13,437 nt of DNA from an uncultured bacterium (GTDB taxonomy: Bacteria; Bdellovibrionota_C; UBA2361; CAKMMH01). The stretch spans positions 1-13,437 of the forward strand of contig CAKMMH010000029.1 in the NCBI GenBank assembly GCA_927798255.1, in the 5' to 3' direction. A model generated the notes under the pieces. That model was not told the DNA's origin and made no database searches. It saw nothing but the letters and a program-made list of their open reading frames with translations. This document shows positions 1 through 7,501 of the stretch, one piece after another (positions within the stretch are counted from its first letter, which is position 1; each line of letters starts with the position of its first letter). The translations under genes and the position numbers were made by a program.

Positions 1-160
1 CCGCCGCCTACGCTACTGCTGCTACTACTATTAAATAAAACACTACCACCGCCGCCTACGCTACTGCTGCTACTACTACTAAATAAAACACTACCACCGC
101 CACCTACACTACTGCTGCTGCTACTACTAAATAAAACACTAGCACCGCCGCCTACACTAC
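1..160 (-). repeat. 48-bp tandem repeat array inside the secreted protein gene
   Basis: Three consecutive 48-bp units occupy 1-48, 49-96 and 97-144, and a fourth begins at 145 and breaks down near 160. They differ at only a few positions, so the copies are recent or kept alike. The unit is a multiple of three, so gaining or losing a copy keeps the frame and changes protein length by 16 residues. The array continues past the left edge. Each unit also contains a short (AGY)n serine tract that could slip by single codons. Confidence 0.93.
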
Positions 161-344
161 CATTTGATGAATTTTCTCCTGAGTTAGTAGAAGAATTTAA
201 AATGCCGACATCTTGCTCTGCTAATAAATTCCAAGTTCTTTTTTCAAACGCATCTTGTGCAAATGCGCTATTAGAAATAAGTAAAATAGTCGATAACTCT
301 AAATATACAAAACTTAATTTTTTTATATTCGCAAATTTTAACAT
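1..344 (-). CDS. Secreted Gly/Ser-rich repeat protein, N-terminal part (runs off the window)
   Basis: This reading frame is open from an ATG at 344 to the window edge, giving 114 full codons without a stop. Residues 1-30 form a signal peptide: a Lys-containing start, a hydrophobic stretch, and a typical signal peptidase I site after SNSAFA, before QDAF. A short linker (about residues 31-63, containing EKRTWNLLAEQDVGIL) leads into near-identical 16-residue units of the form GGSVLF-SSSSSSS-VGG, at least three copies, with more likely beyond the edge. All the repeat serines are AGT or AGC. I do not recognise the family. The sequence shows export; a surface, matrix or adhesive role would be inference. 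No clear Shine-Dalgarno precedes the ATG. It lies 46 bp downstream of the phosphomannomutase gene on the same strand, so co-transcription is possible. Confidence 0.8.
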   Translation of the reverse strand, partial: MLKFANIKKLSFVYLELSTILLISNSAFAQDAFEKRTWNLLAEQDVGILNSSTNSGENSSNGSVGGGASVLFSSSSSSSVGGGGSVLFSSSSSSSVGGGGSVLFNSSSSSSVGG

Positions 345-390
345 ATTAAAAACATTATAAATTCGTAAAAAACAATTTTATATACTAAAA

Positions 391-1872
391 TTACCTAAGC
401 TCTTCCATTCTCTTTATCATTTTATTTAATAAATTTTTAGCATAAACTTCATCTTTAGCTTCTACATAACATCTAAATTCTGGAGCATTTCCAGACGGAC
501 GAAGATGTACTATATAATCATCTTCAAAATATATCCTAAGCCCGTCTGTTTCATCTGTTTTAACAATCTTAGAATCTAAAAAGTCAAATTCCTCCCTTAC
601 GTTTTCAATATTCTTTGATAAATCTTCAATAAACTTTTTACTTTTACTAGTTTCAAAATTTTGTACTCTATTGCTTATTGCAACTCTTGCATGAAGATTT
701 TCAACAATTTGAGAAACAGGAAGATTAGTTTTTATTGATAGAAGCAAAATAGAAAGATGAACAATTGCAGCATCTCTTGTAGGAAGCATGGGAAGTATTT
801 TATTACCTATTTTTATATCACTCTCAAGTAAAAAACCTCCATTTGCTTCATACCCTACAATATTAAAATCTTTATTATTCTTATGAATATTTTGCATAGC
901 TTCGATGACATAAGGAGAGCCTATTTTTGTCCTCTTAATTACATTAAAATCATTTAATGTTTCAAGTACGCTATTTACTGAAACTGGCGCACACACAGCA
1001 TTTGCATTTAAGTATTTAGAAACAAGCACTCCTAAAATATCCCCAGGAACCCATGTGCCGTTTTCATCGAAAATAAGCGGTCTATCACTATCACCATCTG
1101 TACTTAAAATAATATCTGGGTTATATTCTTTAGCCCAAATTTTTGCACTTTCTAAATCTTCTTTTCTGACAGCCTCAGTATCAACTGCAATTAATTTTTC
1201 TGAACGTGAAACTCTTATAACACTTGCACCAAGTTTTTCATAAATAAAGGGAAGTATATCTCTACCTACTGCTGAATGCTCGTAATAAACTATTTTTTTA
1301 CCACTTAATGCATCACTTGGAAAAACACTTAAATATCTATTTATATATGCATCTTTAATTTCTGATGAATCACCAAAAAATCTTTCATTTTTATTTGAAA
1401 GACAATCTTTTAATTCTCTATCACTAAATAAACTTTCATCATATTCTACAACTTGTGCCTTTATTCCGGCCTCATCTTTTTTAAGAATTTCACCTACAGG
1501 TAAATTATACTTTATTCCATTTCTATCTTCTGGTATATGACTTCCTGTGACCATAATTGCAGGAATATTTTTTTGTATACCATACATTGCTACAGCAGGT
1601 GATGGGACAAACTCTCCACCTATTGGATTAAAGCCAAAATCTTTACAAGCCTTAGCTACTGCAAACATAATTCGAGGTGTACTTGGTCTTAAATCTCCTG
1701 CAATAGCAACATCACTTTTTTTAATGCCTTCTTTTTCTAGATATTGTAAAAATCCTTTTGTATATAAATATGCAATTTTATCTGTAATATTGTCTGCCAG
1801 TCCTCTTGCGCCACTTGTCCCAAACTTTACTCCTGACTCATTCATTAAATCTTGAAGCAATACATTTTGCAT
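391..1872 (-). CDS. Phosphomannomutase/phosphoglucomutase family enzyme
   Basis: An alpha-D-phosphohexomutase of 493 residues, normal for the family. It should interconvert hexose 6-phosphate and 1-phosphate in the cytosol, feeding GDP-mannose or UDP-glucose for envelope polysaccharides. All four signatures are visible: KFGTSGARG near the N-terminus, the phosphoserine loop VTGSHIPEDRNG (about 108-119), the Mg-binding loop STDGDSDRP, the sugar-recognition loop GYEANGGF, and the phosphate-binding RPSGNAPEFR near the C-terminus. The active-site loop reads GSHIP instead of the commoner ASHNP, a variant known in some phosphomannomutases. The ATG at 1872 has a strong Shine-Dalgarno (AGGAG, 1882-1886) nine bases upstream, which fixes the start. 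Mannose versus glucose preference cannot be read from the sequence. Confidence 0.93.
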   Translation of the reverse strand: MQNVLLQDLMNESGVKFGTSGARGLADNITDKIAYLYTKGFLQYLEKEGIKKSDVAIAGDLRPSTPRIMFAVAKACKDFGFNPIGGEFVPSPAVAMYGIQKNIPAIMVTGSHIPEDRNGIKYNLPVGEILKKDEAGIKAQVVEYDESLFSDRELKDCLSNKNERFFGDSSEIKDAYINRYLSVFPSDALSGKKIVYYEHSAVGRDILPFIYEKLGASVIRVSRSEKLIAVDTEAVRKEDLESAKIWAKEYNPDIILSTDGDSDRPLIFDENGTWVPGDILGVLVSKYLNANAVCAPVSVNSVLETLNDFNVIKRTKIGSPYVIEAMQNIHKNNKDFNIVGYEANGGFLLESDIKIGNKILPMLPTRDAAIVHLSILLLSIKTNLPVSQIVENLHARVAISNRVQNFETSKSKKFIEDLSKNIENVREEFDFLDSKIVKTDETDGLRIYFEDDYIVHLRPSGNAPEFRCYVEAKDEVYAKNLLNKMIKRMEELR

Positions 1873-1972
1873 ACACCTTTTCTCCTAAAACGCAAAACAA
1901 CACGTACTCGGCAATATTATTTCATAGGTTTAGTAAAAAAGATATATAGAAAATCACTTATTTTATTGAGCA

Positions 1973-3029
1973 TTAAATGCTTAAAAGTAATTTTTTATAA
2001 GAATTTTTTATGATTGTTTTTATGCTAGCTAGTGTTAATTTTTGTCCATTTATATTTGTAATAAATGCACCTGCTTCAAAACTATGTCAATTAAAAATCT
2101 TTGATAAACTTTTCACAAGCTCTAATGGTTTAACTTTAATTTCATCTTTTTTATGAAAAACAACTGTAATATACCAGCCATTTTTTTCTTGTCTAATAAC
2201 AATTCCCACACCATTTATTTCTCTGCTTAATGCTAAAAAAAATTTTCAGCGCACACATCAAGTGAATTAACCCTAAGAATCACCATACCACCTAGTGTTA
2301 TACTTGTCATTGTGGCTTCATCTGAAACTTTCTCGATGTTATCTTTTAAACCTTTATTTATAACCGCAATTTGAGCTCTTAAAAAGTCGCTTCCATATGC
2401 AACAAGCATTCTTTTTCCAATTAAACTTTCAAAAAAAACTACTTAATACTTTAGTATCGTTAGAAAAATTAGCAGTTAAGTTTGAGGTTTTACTCATAAT
2501 TCCTTCATATAATGCATATAAATCCTCAGGGCTTAAAACATTTAAATTTACATTAAGTGCCTTAGAAAGATTACAAATAATTTCCGATATGGAAGAAAAA
2601 CTAGGATTATTAACGTTGTATTCCCTACTACCTCTTTAGAGTTATCACTATTTAATTCATAATTATTAATACTAATCTTAGTGACTCTCTCTGTATCATC
2701 TAATATATTTTGGCTAACTTGCTGTATATTTTTTACAATCAAGAATGATGACTATGTCATAAAGTTTAAATTTTTTATCTAATGGATTTACACGCGAGGC
2801 TATTCTTTTTACCCGAGGAATTCTAAAATATCTTTTTGCCCCCTTCGTTTATAACTAAACTAACATTTTTCCCTAAAATTTCTAAAATTTCGCGAATTCC
2901 AAGCATCGCACCTAGACAATTAAAATCTGGGTTAACGTGTCAAACGACAAGAGCTGAACTTGAATCTTTAATTTTTTTTATCAAATTTTCATTAAAATAA
3001 ATCTCTTTTTCTTTTACCAAATTTTGCAT
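1973..3029 (-). pseudogene. Decayed DHH-family phosphoesterase, paralog of the intact gene at 4137-5459
   Basis: Reading the minus strand from ATG 3029 and changing frame where needed gives a protein that follows the intact DHH protein almost end to end. Matches include HVNPDFNCLGA (for HLMPDQDCIGS), REILEILGKNV (for KELLEILGKNV), DIVIILDC (for TVIVLDC), YALYEGIMSKT (for CALHEGIMTDT) and SFEAGAF (for QDSAGLF). Lesions include TGA at 2940-2942, TGA at 2087-2089, a TAG after DCKKYTAS, and about four or five frameshifts, including at the A-runs 2431-2438 and 2235-2242 (plus-strand numbering). Catalytic residues are also changed: the DHH triplet reads INN, the second Asp of motif I is Asn, and the Asp of GIMTDT is Lys. 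It lacks the roughly 65-residue N-terminal extension of its paralog. The short open frames here are fragments of this one gene. Confidence 0.88.
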
Positions 3030-3111
3030 CTCAACCTGCTTTTATACAAATTTTGCGCAAAATAAAGAACTTTATACTGTTATAAAGCATTTATTTATTT
3101 TGATACTGTAA

Positions 3112-3117
3112 TATAAT
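3112..3117 (+). promoter_or_regulatory. Candidate -10 element for lipA
   Basis: A consensus TATAAT lies 33 bp before the lipA ATG. No good -35 hexamer sits at the usual spacing (3089-3094 reads ATTTAT), so the call rests on the -10 match and its position in the spacer between the divergent decayed gene and lipA. In DNA this AT-rich such matches arise often. Confidence 0.35.
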
Positions 3118-3150
3118 AGTTAGGATATTAAACTTATATTGCAATTGCCT

Positions 3151-4014
3151 ATGAAAAAGCCAGATTGGTTTAAAAAGGCCCCACTTGGTAACGAAATTGG
3201 GTCTGAAAACTTTATAAAATTAAAAAATATCATTAAAAATAGACACCTTTGTACTGTCTGTGAGGAAGCAAAGTGTCCCAATATTGGTGAATGTTGGACG
3301 AACAAGACTGCAACTTTTATGATTTTAGGTGACACTTGCACAAGAAATTGTGCCTTTTGCTCTATAAAAAAAGCTTGTAACGGAAACACGCTTTTTCCCC
3401 CAGATGAGAGCGAGTTAGAAAATATAGCCAAAACCGTCTCAGAGCTTAGGTTAAAGCATGCTGTAATTACAACAGTTACAAGAGACGATCTTGAAGATGG
3501 AGGGGCAACTCATTTTTATAAACTAAGCATAGAAATTAAAAGACTAAGTCCTGATTGCACAATCGAGCTTTTAATTTCAGATTTAAATGGAAATATTGAC
3601 GCTCTTAAAAAAATACTAGAAGCTCCAATTTCTATATTAAATCATAATATTGAAACCGTACCTTCACTTTATAAACATGTTAGGCAAATGGCAAATTACC
3701 AAAGATCTTTAACTATTCTAAAAGAATCAAAAAATTTTAGACAAGATATCAAAACTAAATCTGGAATGATGCTAGGACTTGGAGAAACAAAAGAAGAAGT
3801 TTTAAAAACTATGGACGATTTATTAGAAAACAATGTGGACATATTAACACTTGGTCAATATTTACAGCCTACTAGTATGCAAGTTTCTGTAAAAGAATTT
3901 ATCACTCCAAAAATGTTTAATGAATATAAAGAAATCGGACTTAAAAAAGGTTTTAAATTCGTGGAATCGAGTCCATTTACAAGAAGCTCATATAACGCAA
4001 GAAATCACATTTAA
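3151..4014 (+). CDS. lipA: Lipoyl synthase (radical SAM)
   Basis: LipA inserts two sulfur atoms into octanoyl groups carried on lipoyl domains and the glycine-cleavage H protein, in the cytosol. Both iron-sulfur sites are present in the ATG-started protein of 287 residues: the auxiliary cluster motif C-x4-C-x5-C at C37, C42 and C48 (CEEAKCPNIGEC), and the radical-SAM motif C-x3-C-x2-C at C63, C67 and C70 (CTRNCAFC). The C-terminal RSSY (278-281), whose serine binds the auxiliary cluster, is intact. In-frame TTG codons at 3139 and 3145 could add up to four residues. I chose ATG 3151 because the protein then begins MKKPDWFKKAPLG, a normal LipA start. The only purine-rich site (AGGA, 3122-3125) is rather far from either. 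No lipB is in the window. Confidence 0.96.
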   Translation: MKKPDWFKKAPLGNEIGSENFIKLKNIIKNRHLCTVCEEAKCPNIGECWTNKTATFMILGDTCTRNCAFCSIKKACNGNTLFPPDESELENIAKTVSELRLKHAVITTVTRDDLEDGGATHFYKLSIEIKRLSPDCTIELLISDLNGNIDALKKILEAPISILNHNIETVPSLYKHVRQMANYQRSLTILKESKNFRQDIKTKSGMMLGLGETKEEVLKTMDDLLENNVDILTLGQYLQPTSMQVSVKEFITPKMFNEYKEIGLKKGFKFVESSPFTRSSYNARNHI

Positions 4015-4105
4015 AATATTTATAATAAAACCGACTCGTTATAAAATTCGTTATCACACTTATTTAAATTTTACTATAACCTTATAAGTATTATGCATTA
4101 CACAT

Positions 4106-4123
4106 TGATAACAATGATAACAA
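4106..4123 (+). repeat. Perfect 9-bp tandem duplication just upstream of the DHH gene's ribosome binding site
   Basis: TGATAACAA occurs twice head to tail (4106-4114 and 4115-4123), immediately before the AGGA (4124-4127) that serves the ATG at 4137. It could be a slippage product or half-sites of an operator; nothing in the sequence decides. Confidence 0.5.
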
Positions 4124-4136
4124 AGGAAAAAGTAAA

Positions 4137-5459
4137 ATGTTTGAAATTTTTAAGACAATACCGCTAGAAGATAACCCTAATAGCCAACATATAAATTCAC
4201 AAGAAAAAATTATTCAAACTAATAAAACTACTAGTGATAAAAAAGATGCTATGCCATTTGGTTATAAAATAGAAAAGCTTCCATCTTATTCAACCGTAAG
4301 AGATAGGGGCGAAAATCAAGAATCTGAACTAAAGCTTGATATCCATTTTCCTGATGAGCTTATTAGTAGACTTACGAGCGAAGAATCAAAAAATTTTATT
4401 CTTATAGGACATTTAATGCCCGATCAAGACTGTATAGGTTCCATAGTTGCCACAAAAGAATTATTAGAAATACTTGGGAAAAATGTTCAAATCGTTCTTG
4501 AAGATGGTTTATCAAGAGGATTTAAAAGTGTTTTAAATATTTCTCATCTTATCAAACAATCAGTAGATGAAGCAAAATCAGCGCTTAAAAACAATGAAAA
4601 AGAACCAACCGTTATTGTTCTTGATTGTGCTACAGTAAGCAGAGCAGTTCATAACATCAACAATTCAATATCTTTAGAAAGTTTAGAAAAAATTCTTATA
4701 GATCATCATATAACTAATAATATATTAAACAATAAATTATCTTATATTGGAAAAGAATCGTCAGCGTGTGAAATTGTTTGTGGTTTAGCGGAGCGTTTAG
4801 GAATCCCCCTTTGCTCTCTGTCACAAAATGCACTTTGCGCACTCCATGAAGGTATAATGACTGATACATTGGGACTAAGAACAGATTCGACTACTTCAAA
4901 AACTGAAGAACTTGAAAAATATTTAAAAGAGCTTTGTGGTGAAGATAATTTATATGAGTATGGAAAAAATTTTAAGAAAAATTCTATTATAAACGAGCTA
5001 GATCTTTTGTGGAAAAGAAATATAAAAATTATCAATAAATTTCATTTTTTAGTAGACGATAATGAAGATAAAATAGCTATTTCCTACTTAACTAAAGATG
5101 ATATACAAAATTTGAATATTGTCCCTGCAGATTGCGCAAAAGTTCCAGCTCAATTTGCTTCTCATCCTAAAGCAAAAAATGGTATAGCTGTTTTTATATT
5201 AAAAAAACAAGATGGATTTGATATTACAATTAAATCAAATAACAGATTTTCTGAAAAAAAATGCAAAATCTCAGCACTAACTCTTGTAGAAAAACTTGCC
5301 CAAAAATTATCTATAAATAATTTTGGTGGACATCAAGACTCTGCTGGACTTTTTATAAAAAAGCCTCCTTTTCCTTTTTATATAAAAGATATCGAAAAAC
5401 GTCTTATACTTGCCTACAAAGATGCATATAAAGAATATTTAAAAAGCAAAGATAGATAA
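4137..5459 (+). CDS. DHH/DHHA1-family phosphoesterase (NrnA-like)
   Basis: A putative Mn-dependent phosphodiesterase/phosphatase of the NrnA group, whose members degrade short oligoribonucleotides, pAp or cyclic dinucleotides in the cytosol. The motifs are complete: HLMPDQDCIGS with H92, D96 and D98; D163 in VIVLDC; the namesake D189-H190-H191; D243 in GIMTDT; and the DHHA1 substrate motif GGH at 397-399. At 440 residues it is about 100 longer than typical NrnA. The excess is largely a hydrophilic N-terminal extension of about 85 residues, rich in Lys, Gln, Asn and Ser, with no membrane segment. A Shine-Dalgarno (AGGA, 4124-4127) supports the ATG. It follows lipA by 122 bp and converges on rpiA with 7 bp between the stops. 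A decayed paralog lies on the other side of lipA. The true substrate is unknown. Confidence 0.88.
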   Translation: MFEIFKTIPLEDNPNSQHINSQEKIIQTNKTTSDKKDAMPFGYKIEKLPSYSTVRDRGENQESELKLDIHFPDELISRLTSEESKNFILIGHLMPDQDCIGSIVATKELLEILGKNVQIVLEDGLSRGFKSVLNISHLIKQSVDEAKSALKNNEKEPTVIVLDCATVSRAVHNINNSISLESLEKILIDHHITNNILNNKLSYIGKESSACEIVCGLAERLGIPLCSLSQNALCALHEGIMTDTLGLRTDSTTSKTEELEKYLKELCGEDNLYEYGKNFKKNSIINELDLLWKRNIKIINKFHFLVDDNEDKIAISYLTKDDIQNLNIVPADCAKVPAQFASHPKAKNGIAVFILKKQDGFDITIKSNNRFSEKKCKISALTLVEKLAQKLSINNFGGHQDSAGLFIKKPPFPFYIKDIEKRLILAYKDAYKEYLKSKDR

Positions 5460-5466
5460 ATTTTTC

Positions 5467-6144
5467 TTATTTTATACTTACAATCTTTCCAGAATTTTTT
5501 GAAATAAGAATTTCACTTGCAAAGTGAGTAAAAATACCGTTTTCAATAACTCCAGGAATATTATTTAATTCTTTTTCAGTATCACTATTTATATTTTCAA
5601 ATTCAGCATCAAAAATTACATTACCAAATTCTGTAATAATTTCTCCAAATTTTTTCTCAGCCATTCTAAGAGATAAACTTTTGATATTAAAATTTGAAGT
5701 TAATATTCTCTCTACACTTCTTATCGCAAGTGGATTAACTTCAATAGGCACTAAAGCTTTACTTGCAATATTTTCCGCATATTTTGATTCATCAGCAATA
5801 ATCACATAATTTTTTGTCGCACTCGCTAAAATTTTCTCTCTTAGCATTGCTCCTCCCTTTCCTTTTATTGCACGTTTCTTTGAATCAACTGCATCTGCGC
5901 CATCAAAAGAAAAATCGATTTCCTTTGGAACAGTATCAGAAAGAACGGTTAACCCAAGAGATTCACAAAGTCTAGTGGTTGAAATTGATGTAGAAACTAC
6001 ATTTATTTTTAAATTTTCTTCTTTGACTCTTTTAGCAATTTCTCTTATTGCGCATTCCACTGTGCTTCCAGTGCCGACACCAACCACAGAATTATTTATT
6101 AGTCTTTTTGCTATTTCTTGTCCTAAAAGTTCTTTTAAATTCAT
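5467..6144 (-). CDS. rpiA: Ribose-5-phosphate isomerase A
   Basis: Interconverts ribose 5-phosphate and ribulose 5-phosphate in the non-oxidative pentose phosphate pathway. The 225-residue length is standard. Family landmarks are present: the phosphate-binding loop VGVGTGSTVE (about 21-30), FDGADAVD (DGAD carries the two catalytic-site aspartates; the usual following Glu is Ala here), and IKGKGGAMLREKI, containing the catalytic Glu after the Lys/Gly loop (one Gly of the usual KGGGA is Lys). It starts 24 bp after the VKOR-DsbA stop on the same strand and is probably co-transcribed with it. No convincing Shine-Dalgarno is visible, so translation may depend on the upstream gene. It ends tail to tail with the DHH gene. 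Confidence 0.95.
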   Translation of the reverse strand: MNLKELLGQEIAKRLINNSVVGVGTGSTVECAIREIAKRVKEENLKINVVSTSISTTRLCESLGLTVLSDTVPKEIDFSFDGADAVDSKKRAIKGKGGAMLREKILASATKNYVIIADESKYAENIASKALVPIEVNPLAIRSVERILTSNFNIKSLSLRMAEKKFGEIITEFGNVIFDAEFENINSDTEKELNNIPGVIENGIFTHFASEILISKNSGKIVSIK

Positions 6145-6168
6145 TATTATTTATCAACTACTTTTTTA

Positions 6169-7467
6169 CTAATTATTTGAAAGAATATAATTAAATATTT
6201 CTTCCATTATAATTTCATTTCTATTTTTTAATTGTTTTCCATTTATAAATACAAATGGAGTACCAGGGATATTTAGAGATTTAGCTTCTTCAATATCGGT
6301 TATTATTTTATTTATATATCTTCTTGATTCTAAACATTCATTAAATGCAATTTTATCAAGTCCTAAATCATCAATAATCTCTTCAAACTCTTTTTTAACC
6401 TGCAAATCTCCTTTATCCTCTGAAAGTGCTGACATAGTGTAAATTTCATCCATTGATTCCCAATATTTTCCTTGCTCTCCTGCGCAAAGACTAAAAAGTG
6501 AAGCAAAACATGCGTATTTGTGATAATCTTTTTTAATCATTGAATTACATTGCCCATCTAATGGAAAATGTTTATAAACAAATAAGATTTTATCACTATA
6601 TTTTTTTAAGAAATTTTTTGAAGAATTATAATACATTCTACAAGCTGGGCATTGTAAATCTGCGTATTCAACTATTTTTATAGGAGCGTTCTTATTTCCT
6701 TCAAAATAAACACCATCTAAATCTTTTGTAGCATTTAGCGCAATCTCTTGCACTGGTTCATTTAACCATGCGTAAAATCCTTTATTATGCATTGTAAAAT
6801 TCTCTTGTTTTCTTTGAGACTTTATATACTCGCCCCTAATATGAGGAAGCAAAATATTATTTGGTAAAAATATCAAAAATGCACCGAGCAAAACCCCTGC
6901 TACACATGCAACACTAGCTTGTTTTCTTAGTGGGTGTTCATCATATCCACTTGTCCAAAGGGCAATAAATGGAAAACTTATTAAACTTAGAATTCCATTT
7001 TTCATTCTTTTAATAAACTGAGTCTTTCTATCAAGCCACAACGAGGCTAACCATTGCATAAAATTTGCAATATACATCGCAATACAATTTAAACATAAAG
7101 TTTTTATAATGAACTCAGAAACACAAAATAAATATATTGAATATACGATTGAACCAGTAGTGAACACTAAGCAAGCATTTGAAAAGACTTCATCTTTAAT
7201 TTTTTTAGATCTTAAGTAATAAATAACCCAACCTAAAATAATTAAATAATAAAAAATACCATATGATGCGATAGGAACTCCTAAGAACTCAGCATATTTA
7301 CTATCATTTACCTTATCACAATTAAAAGAAGCACTTAAATTGCAAAACGATTTTGATACTTTTAATTCATTTACAAGCTCAACATGTTGATATAAAGAAA
7401 TGAACGCAAAAACTGTACCTATAATAGAACCTAAAATTAACAAAAAAATCAACTTCTTATTTTTCAT
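6169..7467 (-). CDS. VKOR-DsbA fusion, membrane disulfide-bond-forming protein
   Basis: One chain joins a vitamin K epoxide reductase (VKOR) domain to a DsbA-like thioredoxin domain, combining the jobs of DsbB and DsbA: oxidising cysteines in exported proteins and passing electrons to quinone. The VKOR half (about 1-150) has a first membrane segment (6-25), the outward cysteine pair C42 and C50 (FCNLSASFNC), the family stretch GVPIASYG, further membrane helices, and the active-site CxxC at C125 and C128 (CLNC). An extra membrane segment lies near 185-202. The thioredoxin half has CPAC at C273-C276 and the cis-proline loop IPGTPFVF (Pro404). All catalytic cysteines are present. It lies between the GT-C-like gene (34 bp) and rpiA (24 bp) and probably shares their transcript. 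Confidence 0.92.
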   Translation of the reverse strand: MKNKKLIFLLILGSIIGTVFAFISLYQHVELVNELKVSKSFCNLSASFNCDKVNDSKYAEFLGVPIASYGIFYYLIILGWVIYYLRSKKIKDEVFSNACLVFTTGSIVYSIYLFCVSEFIIKTLCLNCIAMYIANFMQWLASLWLDRKTQFIKRMKNGILSLISFPFIALWTSGYDEHPLRKQASVACVAGVLLGAFLIFLPNNILLPHIRGEYIKSQRKQENFTMHNKGFYAWLNEPVQEIALNATKDLDGVYFEGNKNAPIKIVEYADLQCPACRMYYNSSKNFLKKYSDKILFVYKHFPLDGQCNSMIKKDYHKYACFASLFSLCAGEQGKYWESMDEIYTMSALSEDKGDLQVKKEFEEIIDDLGLDKIAFNECLESRRYINKIITDIEEAKSLNIPGTPFVFINGKQLKNRNEIIMEEIFNYILSNN

Positions 7468-7501
7468 ACTTAACTTCTATCCTCTTTGTTAGTCAAAAAT
7501 A

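Noticed and set aside
1..160. CRISPR array, because of regular 48-bp repeats at the window edge
   Set aside because: The repeats are directly adjacent with no unique spacers and stay in frame with a signal-peptide protein.
345..390. TATAAT on the minus strand (354-359) as a separate promoter for the secreted repeat protein
   Set aside because: The nearest -35-like TTGTTT is only 10 bp away, and the hexamer lies about 10 bp from the ATG, too close for a usual leader; not distinguishable from chance.
1055..1855. Plus-strand open frames 1055-1243 and 1547-1855
   Set aside because: They are antisense to the well-supported phosphomannomutase and show no family features or ribosome binding site.
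2397..2742. Two small open frames (plus 2397-2639 and minus 2548-2742) as genes
   Set aside because: The minus frame is an in-frame piece of the decayed DHH gene and the plus frame is its antisense shadow. Neither has a convincing start.
1973..3029. TGA read as glycine: the TGA at 2940-2942 and the TGA at 2087-2089 both align to glycines of the intact paralog (GHLMPD and GGH), and no gene here ends in TGA
   Set aside because: About ten intact genes, several thousand codons, contain no internal TGA, which a TGA-glycine code would use often. The relic also has a TAG and several frameshifts. A GGA to TGA change is a common nonsense route, and absence of TGA among ten stops is unremarkable in an AT-rich genome.
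3120..3431. Minus-strand open frame opposite lipA
   Set aside because: Entirely antisense to lipA, whose iron-sulfur motifs are unmistakable.
5464..5510. Inverted repeat TTCTTATTT (5464-5472) with AAATAAGAA (5502-5510) as a shared terminator of the DHH gene and rpiA
   Set aside because: A 29-base loop, an all-AT-weak stem and no T-run at the right place make it a poor terminator; it lies mostly inside rpiA.
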